This document shows positions 9,232-19,702 of a stretch of 64,000 nt of DNA, piece after piece. This stretch comes from an uncultured Clostridia bacterium (GTDB taxonomy: Bacteria; Bacillota; Clostridia; TANB77; CAG-508), in NCBI GenBank assembly GCA_947626605.1, contig CANQSV010000001.1, positions 107,018 to 171,017 of the forward strand, given 5' to 3'. A program made the translations under genes and the position numbers. A model generated the notes under the pieces. It did no database searches. It saw only the letters and a list, made by a program, of their open reading frames with translations, and had not been told where the DNA came from. Position 1 is the stretch's first letter, and each line of letters starts with the position of its first letter.

Positions 9232-10632
9232 TTACCCAATGGCTCCATCCAATTCTAAATTAATAAGATTATTCATCTCTACTGCATATTCTACTGGTAA
9301 TTCTTTCGAAATTGGATATGCAAATCCTCTTACTATCATTGCTTTTGCATCCTCTTCTGATAACCCTCTACTCATCAAATAGAAAATTGTTTTGTCACTT
9401 ATTTTTCCAATCTTAGCTTCATGAGAAAATTCAACTTCATCTGTTCTTATATCATTTACTGGAATTGTATCAGAAATTGAAATGTCATCTAACATAAGAG
9501 ATTCACAAGATACAGATGATTTGGAATTCTTAGCTTTTTCATTTATTCTAACTAAAGATCTATAAGTACACTTTCCTCCATTTTTAGAAATTGACTTTGC
9601 ATTTACTAAACTTGATGTGTTTTCTGCATTATGCACTACTTTAAAACCATTATCTAGATTTTGTCCTTTACCTGCAAAAGAAATTCCTGTGTACTCAGTT
9701 TTAGCCCCTTCACCATTTAAAATACTCATAGGATACAACATTGATATTTTTGATCCAAAAGAACCTGTTACCCAATCTACTTGTGCATTTTTACCTACTA
9801 TTGCTTTTTTAGTATTTAAATTTAACATATTCTTTGACCAATTTTCTATTGTTGAATATCTTAAATATGCATTATCTTTTACATATAACTCAACACACCC
9901 AGCATGTAAATTTACTTTATTATATTTTGGAGCACTACATCCTTCTATAAAATGCAAACTTGCTCCTTCATCAACAATTATTAAAGTATGTTCAAATTGT
10001 CCTGATTCTGGTGAATTCAATCTAAAATAAGATTGAAGCGGAATATCTACTTTTACTCCTTTAGGTACATATACAAAAGAACCTCCAGACCATACAGCTC
10101 CATGTAAAGCAACAAATTTATGATCATTAACAGGAACACATTTCATAAAATGGTCTCGAACTAAATCTGGATATTCTCTTACAGCTGTTTCCATATCAGT
10201 ATATACAACACCTTGCTTTATAAGGTCTTCTTTCATACTGTGATATACTACCTCTGAATCATACTGTGCCCCTACACCTGCCAAAGATTTCTTTTCAGCT
10301 TCTGGGATACCCAACTTATCAAAAGTACTTTTAATATCTTCTGGTACATCTTCCCAAGAATTACTCAAACCAGTTTTAGGTCTTACATATGTTGCAATCT
10401 CATCCATATTAAGTTCTGAAATATCAGGTCCCCATGTTGGAAGCTCTAATTTATTGTAGACATCTAGAGCCTTTAATCTAAATTCTCTCATCCAATCAGG
10501 ATCATTTTTTTGTTTTGATATTTCTTCGATAATCTCTTTAGTTAAACCTTTTTTTATCTTAAAATCATATTCATCTTTATTTTTTATATCGTAAATATTT
10601 CTATTTATCTCTTCTAACTTTGTTTTTGCCAT
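9232..10632 (-). CDS. sufB: Fe-S assembly protein SufB
   Basis: HAAVWSGGSFVYVPKGV-like HGAVWSGGSFVYVPKGV, EGCSAPKY, KIGKISDKTIFYLMSRGL. Confidence 0.95.
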   Translation of the reverse strand: MAKTKLEEINRNIYDIKNKDEYDFKIKKGLTKEIIEEISKQKNDPDWMREFRLKALDVYNKLELPTWGPDISELNMDEIATYVRPKTGLSNSWEDVPEDIKSTFDKLGIPEAEKKSLAGVGAQYDSEVVYHSMKEDLIKQGVVYTDMETAVREYPDLVRDHFMKCVPVNDHKFVALHGAVWSGGSFVYVPKGVKVDIPLQSYFRLNSPESGQFEHTLIIVDEGASLHFIEGCSAPKYNKVNLHAGCVELYVKDNAYLRYSTIENWSKNMLNLNTKKAIVGKNAQVDWVTGSFGSKISMLYPMSILNGEGAKTEYTGISFAGKGQNLDNGFKVVHNAENTSSLVNAKSISKNGGKCTYRSLVRINEKAKNSKSSVSCESLMLDDISISDTIPVNDIRTDEVEFSHEAKIGKISDKTIFYLMSRGLSEEDAKAMIVRGFAYPISKELPVEYAVEMNNLINLELDGAIG

Positions 10633-10690
10633 CTTGCTATCCTTTCAGTTAAATTTTATTACAATAGTCAAACCTCTTGATTCCACTGTA

Positions 10691-11422
10691 TTAATTTTTA
10701 TACTTACTATATCCATTCTCTTCAATTTCTTTTGCCAATTCTTGAGTTCCTGTTTTAACAATCTTTCCATTAACTAACACATGCACATAATCAACTTTTA
10801 AACTATGCAAAATTTTAGTATTATGAGTAATTATAAGAACTGCATTATTTTCATTTTTAAACATTTCTATTCCTTTAGATACTGTTTTTATCGCATCTAC
10901 ATCTAATCCCGAATCAGTTTCATCTAATATTGCAAGTTTTGGATTTAAAACAAGCATTTGAAGAATTTCGTTTTTCTTTTTTTCTCCTCCAGAAAAGCCT
11001 ACATTTAAACTTCTTTCCATATACTTAGGATTCATGTTTAATTCTTCCATATATTTTTTTAATTCTTCTTTGAAAGAAAATATCTTTACAGGTTCGCCTG
11101 TTACTTTATTTTTAGCATACTTCAAAAAATTTGTAACAGAAACTCCTGGTATTTCTTCTGGTAATTGGAAAGACATAAAAACACCTTTTCTTGCGATTTC
11201 ATCAGTCTTTTCGTTAGTAATATCTTGTCCATCAAAAATAATGTTTCCTCCAATTTTTGTATAAGCAGGATTATTCAAAATTGCATTTGCTGTTGTAGTT
11301 TTTCCAGAACCATTTGGTCCCATTATTACATGAATCTCTCCTTTATTTATTTTTAGATTAATACCTTTTAAAATTTCTTTATCTTCTGCATTTACACACA
11401 AATCATTAATCTCTAATAGCAT
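10691..11422 (-). CDS. sufC: Fe-S assembly ATPase SufC
   Basis: GPNGSGKTTTANAILNNP, SVGFSGGEKKKNEILQML, LAILDETDSGLDVDAIK. Confidence 0.95.
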   Translation of the reverse strand: MLLEINDLCVNAEDKEILKGINLKINKGEIHVIMGPNGSGKTTTANAILNNPAYTKIGGNIIFDGQDITNEKTDEIARKGVFMSFQLPEEIPGVSVTNFLKYAKNKVTGEPVKIFSFKEELKKYMEELNMNPKYMERSLNVGFSGGEKKKNEILQMLVLNPKLAILDETDSGLDVDAIKTVSKGIEMFKNENNAVLIITHNTKILHSLKVDYVHVLVNGKIVKTGTQELAKEIEENGYSKYKN

Positions 11423-11448
11423 AATTCCTAATCCTTTCTTTTTGAAGT

Positions 11449-11898
11449 TTATTTTTTTAATTGAGTTCTTCTAGCACAAGTACGACACTTCTCCTTATTC
11501 ACATCATACTCACACTCTAAGCTGTTAAAATCTAAAACTTTATGTACATACTTTGCCAGTTTATTTATAGTTTCATCTGTTATCGCCAATTTTATACTTT
11601 CAGCCTCTTTTTCTGCTGTTTCTTTATCTAAATTAAGTACTTCTTTTAAAAATACATAAACAATGTCATATGTTTCAAGAATTTTCTTTGCTAAGTTCTC
11701 TCCACTTTCTGTAAGTTCAATAGTGCCATACGATTCATAATTTAATAGTCCATTATCTTTTAAGTTATATATCGCCTTATTAACACTTGGTTTTGTACAA
11801 TTCATAATATTAGCAATATCTGTTACTCTAATATTTCCATTTTTCTTTTTTAAAACATACATTGTTTTCAAGTATTCTTCTAATGATTTTGATATCAT
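11449..11898 (-). CDS. DtxR/MntR-like winged-helix regulator with C-terminal Cys cluster, first gene of suf operon
   Basis: LEEYLKTMYVLKKKNGNIRVTDIANIMNCTKPSVNKAIYNLKDNGLLNYESYGTIELTESG; C-terminal ECEYDVNKEKCRTCAR. ATG at 11898 follows GGTGG SD (track start 11916). Confidence 0.8.
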   Translation of the reverse strand: MISKSLEEYLKTMYVLKKKNGNIRVTDIANIMNCTKPSVNKAIYNLKDNGLLNYESYGTIELTESGENLAKKILETYDIVYVFLKEVLNLDKETAEKEAESIKLAITDETINKLAKYVHKVLDFNSLECEYDVNKEKCRTCARRTQLKK

Positions 11899-11930
11899 AT
11901 TCCACCACATTTCCATTAGTTTTTCTTTTT

Positions 11931-11975
11931 GTTAACCGCAGTTAACATTATATAATCATATGTAATGTTTGTCAA
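11931..11975 (-). promoter_or_regulatory. suf operon promoter with palindromic operator candidate
   Basis: Minus strand TTGACA-17 nt-TATAAT immediately followed by GTTAACTGCGGTTAAC; TAACATGTTA palindrome just upstream of the -35. Confidence 0.75.
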
Positions 11976-11985
11976 GGCTAACATG

Positions 11986-13495
11986 TTAATATAGATTCAC
12001 TTCATATATAATATAGCTTTCTGCCTCCATAGACTCATCTAGTATATAATATAATTCCTTAAAAATTCCTTTATCCATACATTCTTGTATTGTATTTATT
12101 TCTTCAATTTCTTCTGTATCTACATATACTTTATCATTACTATATATATAATATAATTTTTCATTTTTGCCAAAAATGTTAGATAGCTGTTTAATATCAT
12201 CCAATTCTATGTCTACATCATTTTGATTATCCCAAATAGCATAACTAAAATATCTGTTTCCAGTAATTTGATAAAATTTTATATCTTTCTTCACATAAGG
12301 AATTATGCTACTTGTAAACTCAACTTTAGGTCCGTTTAAAATAATACTTCCATCACTTAAATTCTCATTTATCCAATCTCCCATTTTATAAGCATTTGAA
12401 TAATTACATGGAATTTCATAAATTGTAATATATAAAATTCCTCCAATAATATTAATAATAACCAGTAATATCCAAAATAGATTTAATATTCGTTTTTCGG
12501 TGTCTTTAATTTTTTTATTTTCCTTAAAAGCATTTGTCCACTTAAAATATAGCAGTATGAATATAACTGCAGAAGCTCTTTGCAAAGATGAGTTATAAAT
12601 AAACGAATATATCAAACATTGCCACATAACACATAAGAAAACTTTTAAATATGTAAATGGATCATTTGTTATTTCATGAAATAACAAAGTCAAAACTACA
12701 CTAAAAATGAATGCACTGAATGTGCTTATATTTGTATTAGACATAAAAAAATAAAATATTCTCCCTATTATTAACAAAGGTTGGTAGAATATTGCTCTAA
12801 GAACTTTTAATGCAAAATTATTTGTGTTCCCTAAAGTTTGATTCGTATTTAAACAGCCTACTAAAGGCAATATTGTAATTATCAATAAGATAATAATTAT
12901 TATAAGACCGTTCACTCTCTTCTTTTTTTCTTTTACTGAAATGTTTTTTGAATCTTTGTAAATTTCCCAAATATAATCTAATACTACTATTCCAACCATT
13001 CCAAGCATTATAACATGAGTATTAGCTAGTAATACAATTGAAAGTAAATATCTTAATGGCTTTTCTTTTCTGTCTTTATAAAAAATGCACATTAATACAA
13101 TTGCCAATGGTATTAAACAATAACATCTTGACACAATTGGAAATAAGTATATTAGTGGAAACGTAAATATTAATAAAACTCTCTTATAGAATTTAGCTGG
13201 TGCTTTATCTAAAATCAACCATACTGATAAACATGTAATCAGCCAACTTATTATATTTGTTGTATAATAGGGAAATCCTAGTTTTGCAAATGGCATTAAT
13301 ATTATATACCATAATAGAAAATGTCCTTCATATTTCATTTCACCGAAATAACTCAAATATATTGCAATCTCTTGCTATTAACCATGCCTGTGCTTCATCT
13401 CTCCAATTCTCATGAAAATTAATTAATATAAATGTTATAAACATATATAAGGCAAAGACAATAATTTTTTTATTCTTTTTTATAAATTTTTTCAT
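11986..13495 (-). pseudogene. Polytopic membrane protein (glycosyltransferase-like), frameshifted near the N-terminus
   Basis: ATG at 13495 with GAGGAG SD reads MKKFIKKNKKIIVFALYMFITFILINFHENWRDEAQAWLIARDCNIFELFR* (stop 13340-13342); the main ORF 11986-13356 continues in another frame as GEMKYEGHFLLWYIILMPFAK. Confidence 0.75.
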
Positions 13496-13547
13496 TTGTT
13501 TTCTCCTCGTGATATGGTTTTTAAGTATTTACATTCCAGATATTTGC

Positions 13548-14129
13548 TTAAATATTAGAAGTATTTATACCCAGTTTGTTAAGTTGCTCCTTAACATTTT
13601 TTTTGTATTGATTAATAAATTCTTGCCCTTTCCCCTTATTTTCATTTATATATTCTTCTATAGCTTCTTTTATATCTTTCTCTATTTTAAACAATTTAAG
13701 ATTGCACACCATCTCATCATATTTTTCTAATGCAATATTTTCTTTTATATTGCTTTGTACCTCGTTATTTTCTGTATTTTTCTTAAATATTTTATTTAAA
13801 AAGTTAGTTCTTACCTTATTTCTAAGTTCATTTTTATTTTTTATTTGACTTGCTTCCATTATTTCAACATACTCATTAAGGGCTTTTGATGCTTCTTTTA
13901 TGTAATTCATCATTTTATTATTAATTGTATTTGTAAGTTCTGTTACCATTGAAAAAGTTAAATTATTTTCTTTTAATCTATTTCCAACTTCTACTAATTT
14001 TTGATTATATATAACTTGTATATTCTCCAACTCTCTGCCACTTTGCATCTTTATTTTCTCTAATAGAACCTTCAGAGTTTTATATAAATTATATATAGTA
14101 AGCTCTTCTTTCTTTTGACTATCTTCCAT
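13548..14129 (-). CDS. Hypothetical helical/coiled-coil protein
   Basis: Long uninterrupted ORF, charged heptad-like composition; no family recognised. Confidence 0.6.
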   Translation of the reverse strand: MEDSQKKEELTIYNLYKTLKVLLEKIKMQSGRELENIQVIYNQKLVEVGNRLKENNLTFSMVTELTNTINNKMMNYIKEASKALNEYVEIMEASQIKNKNELRNKVRTNFLNKIFKKNTENNEVQSNIKENIALEKYDEMVCNLKLFKIEKDIKEAIEEYINENKGKGQEFINQYKKNVKEQLNKLGINTSNI

Positions 14130-14279
14130 TTTAACTCCTTATACTTTTTTTATAATTCTATCACACTATTTTTATTTTTTAAATATCTGTTTTATATAAA
14201 AATAATTTTGTAAATCATTGTATAATAGCAACTCATACTATATAATATTAAATACATTTTATTAATTGGAGATGATAAT

Positions 14280-15137
14280 TTGGACAGATTTACTCAAGCA
14301 AAAAAAGTAGGTATTTTAGGCATATTAGGTAATTTATTTTTACTTATTATAAAAGGTAGCGTAGGTATTATTTTTAAAAGTCAATCTATGATTGCTGATT
14401 CTGCAAATAGTGCCAGTGATATTTTTGCTTCATTTATGGCTTATATTGGTAATAAAATTTCAAGTGAACCATCTGACGATAATCATAATTTTGGTCATGG
14501 CAAAGCTGAATACATATTTTCACTTTTCATAAGTATATCTATGATAATTCTTTCTATTAACATACTAATAACAGCAATAAAAACCTTGCTTTTTGGAAAT
14601 GATATTGAATTTTCATGGCTTTTAGTTGTAGTTTGTATCATAACAATCATACTAAAATTCGCATTATATCTCCATGCTAGAGCTATTAACAAATCATATG
14701 AAAATATTTTAGTATCTTCCACAATGAATGATCATAGAAATGATTGCTTTGTTACAATTTTTACATTAATCTCTATACTATTTAGTTTATTCAAAATATA
14801 TATTGTAGATAGTATTGTTGGAATTGGAATTTCTTTATTAATATGTTTCACTGGATTAAAAATATTTGTAGAAAGTTTCAAAGTTTTAATGGATACATCA
14901 ATAGATGAAACTTCAAAGAAAAAAATATTATCTCTTGTTAAAGAAACTGATGGTGTTAAAAATATAGATAATTTCTCATCTGTACCTGTTGGTTATCAAT
15001 ATTTTATTTTCATAACAATATGTGTTGATGGCAATATGTCAACATTTGAAAGTCATTCTTTAGCCGATAAATTAGAGGAACAAATAACAAAATTAGACAA
15101 AGTATATAAGGCTACAATACATGTTCATCCTATATAA
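14280..15137 (+). CDS. Cation diffusion facilitator transporter
   Basis: CDF signature: SMIADSANSASDIFASFM, DNHNFGHGKAEY, NDHRNDCFVT; TTG start. Confidence 0.9.
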   Translation: MDRFTQAKKVGILGILGNLFLLIIKGSVGIIFKSQSMIADSANSASDIFASFMAYIGNKISSEPSDDNHNFGHGKAEYIFSLFISISMIILSINILITAIKTLLFGNDIEFSWLLVVVCIITIILKFALYLHARAINKSYENILVSSTMNDHRNDCFVTIFTLISILFSLFKIYIVDSIVGIGISLLICFTGLKIFVESFKVLMDTSIDETSKKKILSLVKETDGVKNIDNFSSVPVGYQYFIFITICVDGNMSTFESHSLADKLEEQITKLDKVYKATIHVHPI

Positions 15138-15150
15138 GTACTACTTACAT

Positions 15151-15289
15151 GTGGATTCTATGTTTTTTCGTAGCGAGCTTGTGTGGGGACCGACGAGTTA
15201 GAAAATATAAAAGAAATGTACCGTCAGGTGCATTTCTTTTTATAGTTTCTACGAAGTTGGGACGAGCGAGAAAAAAGCATAGAATCCAC
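15151..15289 (+). repeat. Structured palindromic repeat, family A copy 1
   Basis: GTGGATTCTATG/CATAGAATCCAC outer stem; core GCGAGCTTGTGTGGGGACCGAC...GTTGGGACGAGC. Confidence 0.85.
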
Positions 15290-15319
15290 CGTAATTTTTT
15301 TCTATTCTTGTTTTATTAA

Positions 15320-15493
15320 GCCAAACTATAATAATTTTTCAAAAATGCTCGTTCAAGCAATTTTCGCAGACCTTCTAACATGCTTTTATGGCACCCTTTC
15401 ACGAACAAGCGCGAACTATTTCCATAAAACCAAGCAAGAAGGTCTAGCTCAATTACTTTCAATGCGCTTTTTTCAAAATTATTATAGTTTGGC
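15320..15493. repeat. Large palindromic element E (174 bp)
   Basis: Perfect 19-bp terminal inverted repeats GCCAAACTATAATAATTTT/AAAATTATTATAGTTTGGC plus inner stem AGACCTTCT../..AGAAGGTCT. Confidence 0.8.
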
Positions 15494-15516
15494 TTTTAGA
15501 ATAACATCCTATATAA

Positions 15517-17997
15517 TCAAGATTTTTTCTTTTTTATAACAACCTTATCATCTTCCACAGTTGCTATTGCAGTATCTTTTGTTTTTACAATTCCATCTAA
15601 AATTGCCTCTGCAATTCTGTCTTCCAACTTATTTTGTATTGTTCTTCTAAGTGGTCTTGCACCATAAGCTTTATCAATTCCTTCTTTTATTATAAGCTCT
15701 TTAACACTTTCATCTATATCTAATTTAATATCTTTTTCCTTTAATCTATTTTTTACTTCTTCTAACATTATATCAATAATTGATTTTATTTCTTCATCCT
15801 CTAATTTATGGAACACTATTATTTCATCAACACGATTTAAAAATTCTGGTCTGAAAGCTCTTTTTAATTCTGCCATAACTTCTTTTTTCGTATCTTCATA
15901 TTCTTTCTTAATGTCTTTTTCACTATCTTCTGACTTACTATTGAAGCCTAAAGTTTTCTTATCCGTTATTACTCTTGCTCCTACATTTGATGTCATTATT
16001 ATAACTGTATCTTTGAAATTTACCACTCTACCTTGTGAATCTGTTAATCTTCCATCATCTAATATTTGAAGCAATATATTCATTACATCTGGATGAGCTT
16101 TTTCTATTTCATCAAATAATATTACTGAATATGGTTTTCTTCTTACTTTTTCAGTTAATTGACCTCCTTCATCAAATCCTACATATCCAGGAGGTGATCC
16201 TATTAATTTTGATGTTGAATGTGATTCCATAAACTCAGACATGTCTACTCTTATAATTGCATTTTCATCTCCAAATAAAACTTCTGCTAATGCTTTTGAT
16301 AATTCTGTTTTACCAACACCAGTTGGACCTAAAAATATGAATGAACCTACTGGTCTTTTAGGATCTTTTAGCCCCACTCTTCCTCTTCTTATTGCCTTTG
16401 CCACAGCATCTACTGCTTCATTTTGTCCTATTACTCTTTTATGAAGAGCTTTTTCTAGATTTTTAAGTTTCTCATTCTCATTCTCACTAATTTTATTAAC
16501 TGGTATTCCAGTCCAAGAAGCAATTACTTCTGCTATCTCTTCTTCTGTTATTATAGATACAGTGGTTGTGTTTTTATCTTTCCACTTAACTTTTGATTTT
16601 TCTAATTTTTCTTTTTGTTTATGCTCTTTATCTCTTAGTTTAGCAGCCTTTTCAAAATCTTGAACCTTTATAGCCTCTTCCTTTTCTTTTTCTATCTTTT
16701 CTATATTCTCTTCTAGTACTTTGATTTCATCTGGCTCTGTGTATGTTTTCATTCTTACTCTTGATGCCGCTTCATCAATTAAATCTACTGCTTTATCTGG
16801 TAAAAATCTATCATTTATATATCTAACAGAAAAGTTTACTGCACTAGATATAGCTTCATCAGTTATCTTTACATTATGATGTGCTTCATATTTATCTCTT
16901 AAACCTTTTAATATACTAATTGTATCTTCAACTGTAGGCTCATTAACTGTTATTGGGCTAAATCTTCTTTCCAAAGCAGCATCTTTTTCAATGTATTTTC
17001 TATATTCATTAAGTGTTGTAGCTCCTATTAACTGTATCTCTCCTCTAGCTAATAATGGTTTTAAAATATTAGCCGCATCTATTGCTCCTTCTGCTGATCC
17101 AGCTCCCACTATTGTATGAATTTCATCTATAAATAAAATTACGTCTCCTGCTTTTTTTACTTCATTTAAAGCTTTCTTTATACGTTCCTCAAAATCACCT
17201 CTATATTTAGCACCAGCTACCATTCCTGATATATCTACACTTACTAGTCTTTTATTTTTTAACATTTCTGGTACATCACCCAAAACAATTTTTTCTGCTA
17301 TTCCTTCTGCAATTGCAGTTTTACCTACACCTGGTTCCCCAATTAAACATGGATTATTTTTTGTTCTTCTTGAAAGTATTTGTATTACTCTTTCTATTTC
17401 ACTTTTTCTTCCTACAATTGGATCCAACTTGCCTTCTTCTGCTTGCTTAGTTAAGTCAGAACCAAATTGGTTTAATGTTGGAGTCATATTAAAACTATTT
17501 TTTGTGTTCTTTGACTTGTTTCCGTTATTGCTGTTTATATTATTTATATCATCATCTTCATTTACCACCTTATAGATTTCATTGTATAGTTTTTGTGGAT
17601 TAACACCTAAATCTAGTAATATTCTAACTGCAACACTATCCGCTTCTCTCATTATGCCAATTAGAATATGCTCTGTTCCTATATAATCAGACCCAACTTT
17701 TCTTGCTTCTCTAAAAGCGTTTTCTATTACTCTTTTAGTTCTTGGAGTAAAACCTATAGTTTTTGAAGTTTCAGTTGTAGCTTTTCCAATCAATTCTTCT
17801 ATTTCTTCTAAAACTTCTTCTTTAGTTACATTTTGATTTTCTAATACTTTTCCAGCTACACCTTCTTGTTCATCAACTAAACCATACAAAAGATGTTCTG
17901 TTCCTATATAATCATGTCCTAGCTCTATTGCAATTTCATTTGCAGATTCCATTGCATCTTTTGCACTATTAGTAAATTTATATGTCATATTTCTCAC
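15517..17997 (-). CDS. clpC: ATP-dependent Clp protease ATPase subunit ClpC
   Basis: Clp N repeats, two AAA+ domains ([29 protein letters not shown]), UVR-like mid region. Confidence 0.95.
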   Translation of the reverse strand: MRNMTYKFTNSAKDAMESANEIAIELGHDYIGTEHLLYGLVDEQEGVAGKVLENQNVTKEEVLEEIEELIGKATTETSKTIGFTPRTKRVIENAFREARKVGSDYIGTEHILIGIMREADSVAVRILLDLGVNPQKLYNEIYKVVNEDDDINNINSNNGNKSKNTKNSFNMTPTLNQFGSDLTKQAEEGKLDPIVGRKSEIERVIQILSRRTKNNPCLIGEPGVGKTAIAEGIAEKIVLGDVPEMLKNKRLVSVDISGMVAGAKYRGDFEERIKKALNEVKKAGDVILFIDEIHTIVGAGSAEGAIDAANILKPLLARGEIQLIGATTLNEYRKYIEKDAALERRFSPITVNEPTVEDTISILKGLRDKYEAHHNVKITDEAISSAVNFSVRYINDRFLPDKAVDLIDEAASRVRMKTYTEPDEIKVLEENIEKIEKEKEEAIKVQDFEKAAKLRDKEHKQKEKLEKSKVKWKDKNTTTVSIITEEEIAEVIASWTGIPVNKISENENEKLKNLEKALHKRVIGQNEAVDAVAKAIRRGRVGLKDPKRPVGSFIFLGPTGVGKTELSKALAEVLFGDENAIIRVDMSEFMESHSTSKLIGSPPGYVGFDEGGQLTEKVRRKPYSVILFDEIEKAHPDVMNILLQILDDGRLTDSQGRVVNFKDTVIIMTSNVGARVITDKKTLGFNSKSEDSEKDIKKEYEDTKKEVMAELKRAFRPEFLNRVDEIIVFHKLEDEEIKSIIDIMLEEVKNRLKEKDIKLDIDESVKELIIKEGIDKAYGARPLRRTIQNKLEDRIAEAILDGIVKTKDTAIATVEDDKVVIKKKKS

Positions 17998-18020
17998 CTA
18001 CCCTTTCAAAATATTCTTTA

Positions 18021-19037
18021 CTATTCATTTATAATTTTCTTTATCAACTCTGCTCTTTCTATATCTCTTTCATATGCATCTAAAGTTTTTCCTAAATACC
18101 TTTGTAAATTTGCTGGTTTGCCATATAATTCTAGTTTCATAATCTTACTGTCTGTAAGTTCTTTGATAATGCCTAAATCTGTTCCTAATTTAACTTCAGA
18201 TAATTTTTCGTTTAATTCATTCCATGTAATTTTTTTACAATTACTTAGTATTCCAAAATTTCTATAAACTCTATCTTCTAAATCAATTTCATTTTTAGTA
18301 AGAAGTTTTCTTGCAATTCTTTCTTGTTCAATAACTTTTTCTGTAACTATCTTTATGTTTTTAGCTATTTCTTTTTCAGAAATTCCTAGTGTTTGTTTAT
18401 TTGAAATTTGATATATATTTCCTTGTGAATTTGAACCTTCACCATAAACTCCTCTTATATTTGTTCCAAATCCTTGAACAGCTTGTAATACCTTACCAAT
18501 ATTTCCTGTTAATGATAATCCTGGTAAAGAAACCATAACAGAAACTCTCATTCCAGTACCAGCATTAGTAGGGCAACTTGTTAAGTAACCATATTTTTCA
18601 TGAAATGCATACTGTAAATTTTCTCCTATTTTTTCTTCTATTTCCATTGCTAAATTACATGTATTATCTATATCTAAACCTGCTGAAAACACTTGTATTC
18701 TGAAATGATCCTCTTCATTAATCATTATACAGATATTTTCATCGTCATTAATTAAAATACTTCCTTCGTTATTTTCATTTAGAGCAAATTCAGGACTAAT
18801 TAAATGTTTTTCTACTAATGTCATTTTAGTAACATCATCAATATCTTTCAATTTAAATAATCTAAGTCCATATCCTAATGATGGTAATATTCCCTCCACA
18901 TCTTTTACTAAATCCTCTCTTTGCTTTTTATTGCATCTTAATGAAAATGGATATTTTTCTAAATTTCTACCAAATCTAACTCTTGTACTTATTACTACAT
19001 CTGAGTCTTTTCCACTTTGCAAATACCAATTACTCAT
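18021..19037 (-). CDS. mcsB: Protein arginine kinase McsB
   Basis: ATP:guanido phosphotransferase motifs: VVISTRVRFGRNL, YGYLTSCPTNAGTGMRVSVMV, RGVYGEGSNSQGNIYQISN. Confidence 0.95.
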   Translation of the reverse strand: MSNWYLQSGKDSDVVISTRVRFGRNLEKYPFSLRCNKKQREDLVKDVEGILPSLGYGLRLFKLKDIDDVTKMTLVEKHLISPEFALNENNEGSILINDDENICIMINEEDHFRIQVFSAGLDIDNTCNLAMEIEEKIGENLQYAFHEKYGYLTSCPTNAGTGMRVSVMVSLPGLSLTGNIGKVLQAVQGFGTNIRGVYGEGSNSQGNIYQISNKQTLGISEKEIAKNIKIVTEKVIEQERIARKLLTKNEIDLEDRVYRNFGILSNCKKITWNELNEKLSEVKLGTDLGIIKELTDSKIMKLELYGKPANLQRYLGKTLDAYERDIERAELIKKIINE

Positions 19038-19068
19038 TTTTCACATCATTCCTTTCTCAGTTATAAAT

Positions 19069-19122
19069 CTGGTTTGAAAAGAACTAAATTTCTATTGCAA
19101 AATTGTAATTATTTTTCAACCC
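19069..19122 (+). repeat. Truncated family C palindrome (C4) between mcsA and mcsB
   Basis: GGTTTGAAAAGAACTAAATTTCTATTGCAAAATTGTAATTATTTTTCAACC; shares the 24-nt end CAAAATTGTAATTATTTTTCAACC with the copy at 26628-26750. Confidence 0.7.
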
Positions 19123-19125
19123 TTA

Positions 19126-19686
19126 TTAAATATCTTTTTCTAATTCTTTTATTTTATCTCTTAATTTAGCTGCATCTTCATATTTTTCTTCTCTAATAGC
19201 TTCTTTTAACTTTGCTTTTAAGTCATTCAATTCTTCATTTTTGCTGCTCTTTTTTTCTTCTTCTTTTTTATTAGATTCTGTATTACTTTTATCTGATATT
19301 TCTAGTGTTTTTGCTCTCCTTCCAATATGTTTTTTTGCACCATGAATTTGTTTCATTACATCATCTAATTTATTTTCAAATGTAGAATAACAATTACTGC
19401 ATCCAAATTTTCCTTTATTTAAGAACTCATCAAAAGTCATACCGCAATTTAAACATTTCATTTCATTTTTATTTGTAAAAGGACTTAAGAATAAATTATC
19501 ATCATCATTCCAAAAATCTCCTAAAAAGCTTGAAAAATCAATTGGCATGTTAAAATCAAAATTCCAATCATCAAGGCCTAATTTTTTTGCACATTCATCA
19601 CAAAGTATAAGTTCTTGCTTTTCACCATTTACTATTTTTGTATACCTAAAATTAGCTTCATTTTTTCCACAATTTTTACATTTCAT
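19126..19686 (-). CDS. mcsA: McsA, zinc-finger/UVR adaptor
   Basis: CKNCGKNEANFRYT, CDECAKKLG, CLNCGMTFDEFLNKGKFGCSNCY; UVR motif at C-terminus. Confidence 0.93.
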   Translation of the reverse strand: MKCKNCGKNEANFRYTKIVNGEKQELILCDECAKKLGLDDWNFDFNMPIDFSSFLGDFWNDDDNLFLSPFTNKNEMKCLNCGMTFDEFLNKGKFGCSNCYSTFENKLDDVMKQIHGAKKHIGRRAKTLEISDKSNTESNKKEEEKKSSKNEELNDLKAKLKEAIREEKYEDAAKLRDKIKELEKDI

Positions 19687-19702
19687 AAAATCACATCCTT
19701 TT

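Noticed and set aside
15345-15539. 64-aa plus-strand ORF
   Set aside because: Lies almost entirely inside palindromic element E; no SD or recognisable protein.
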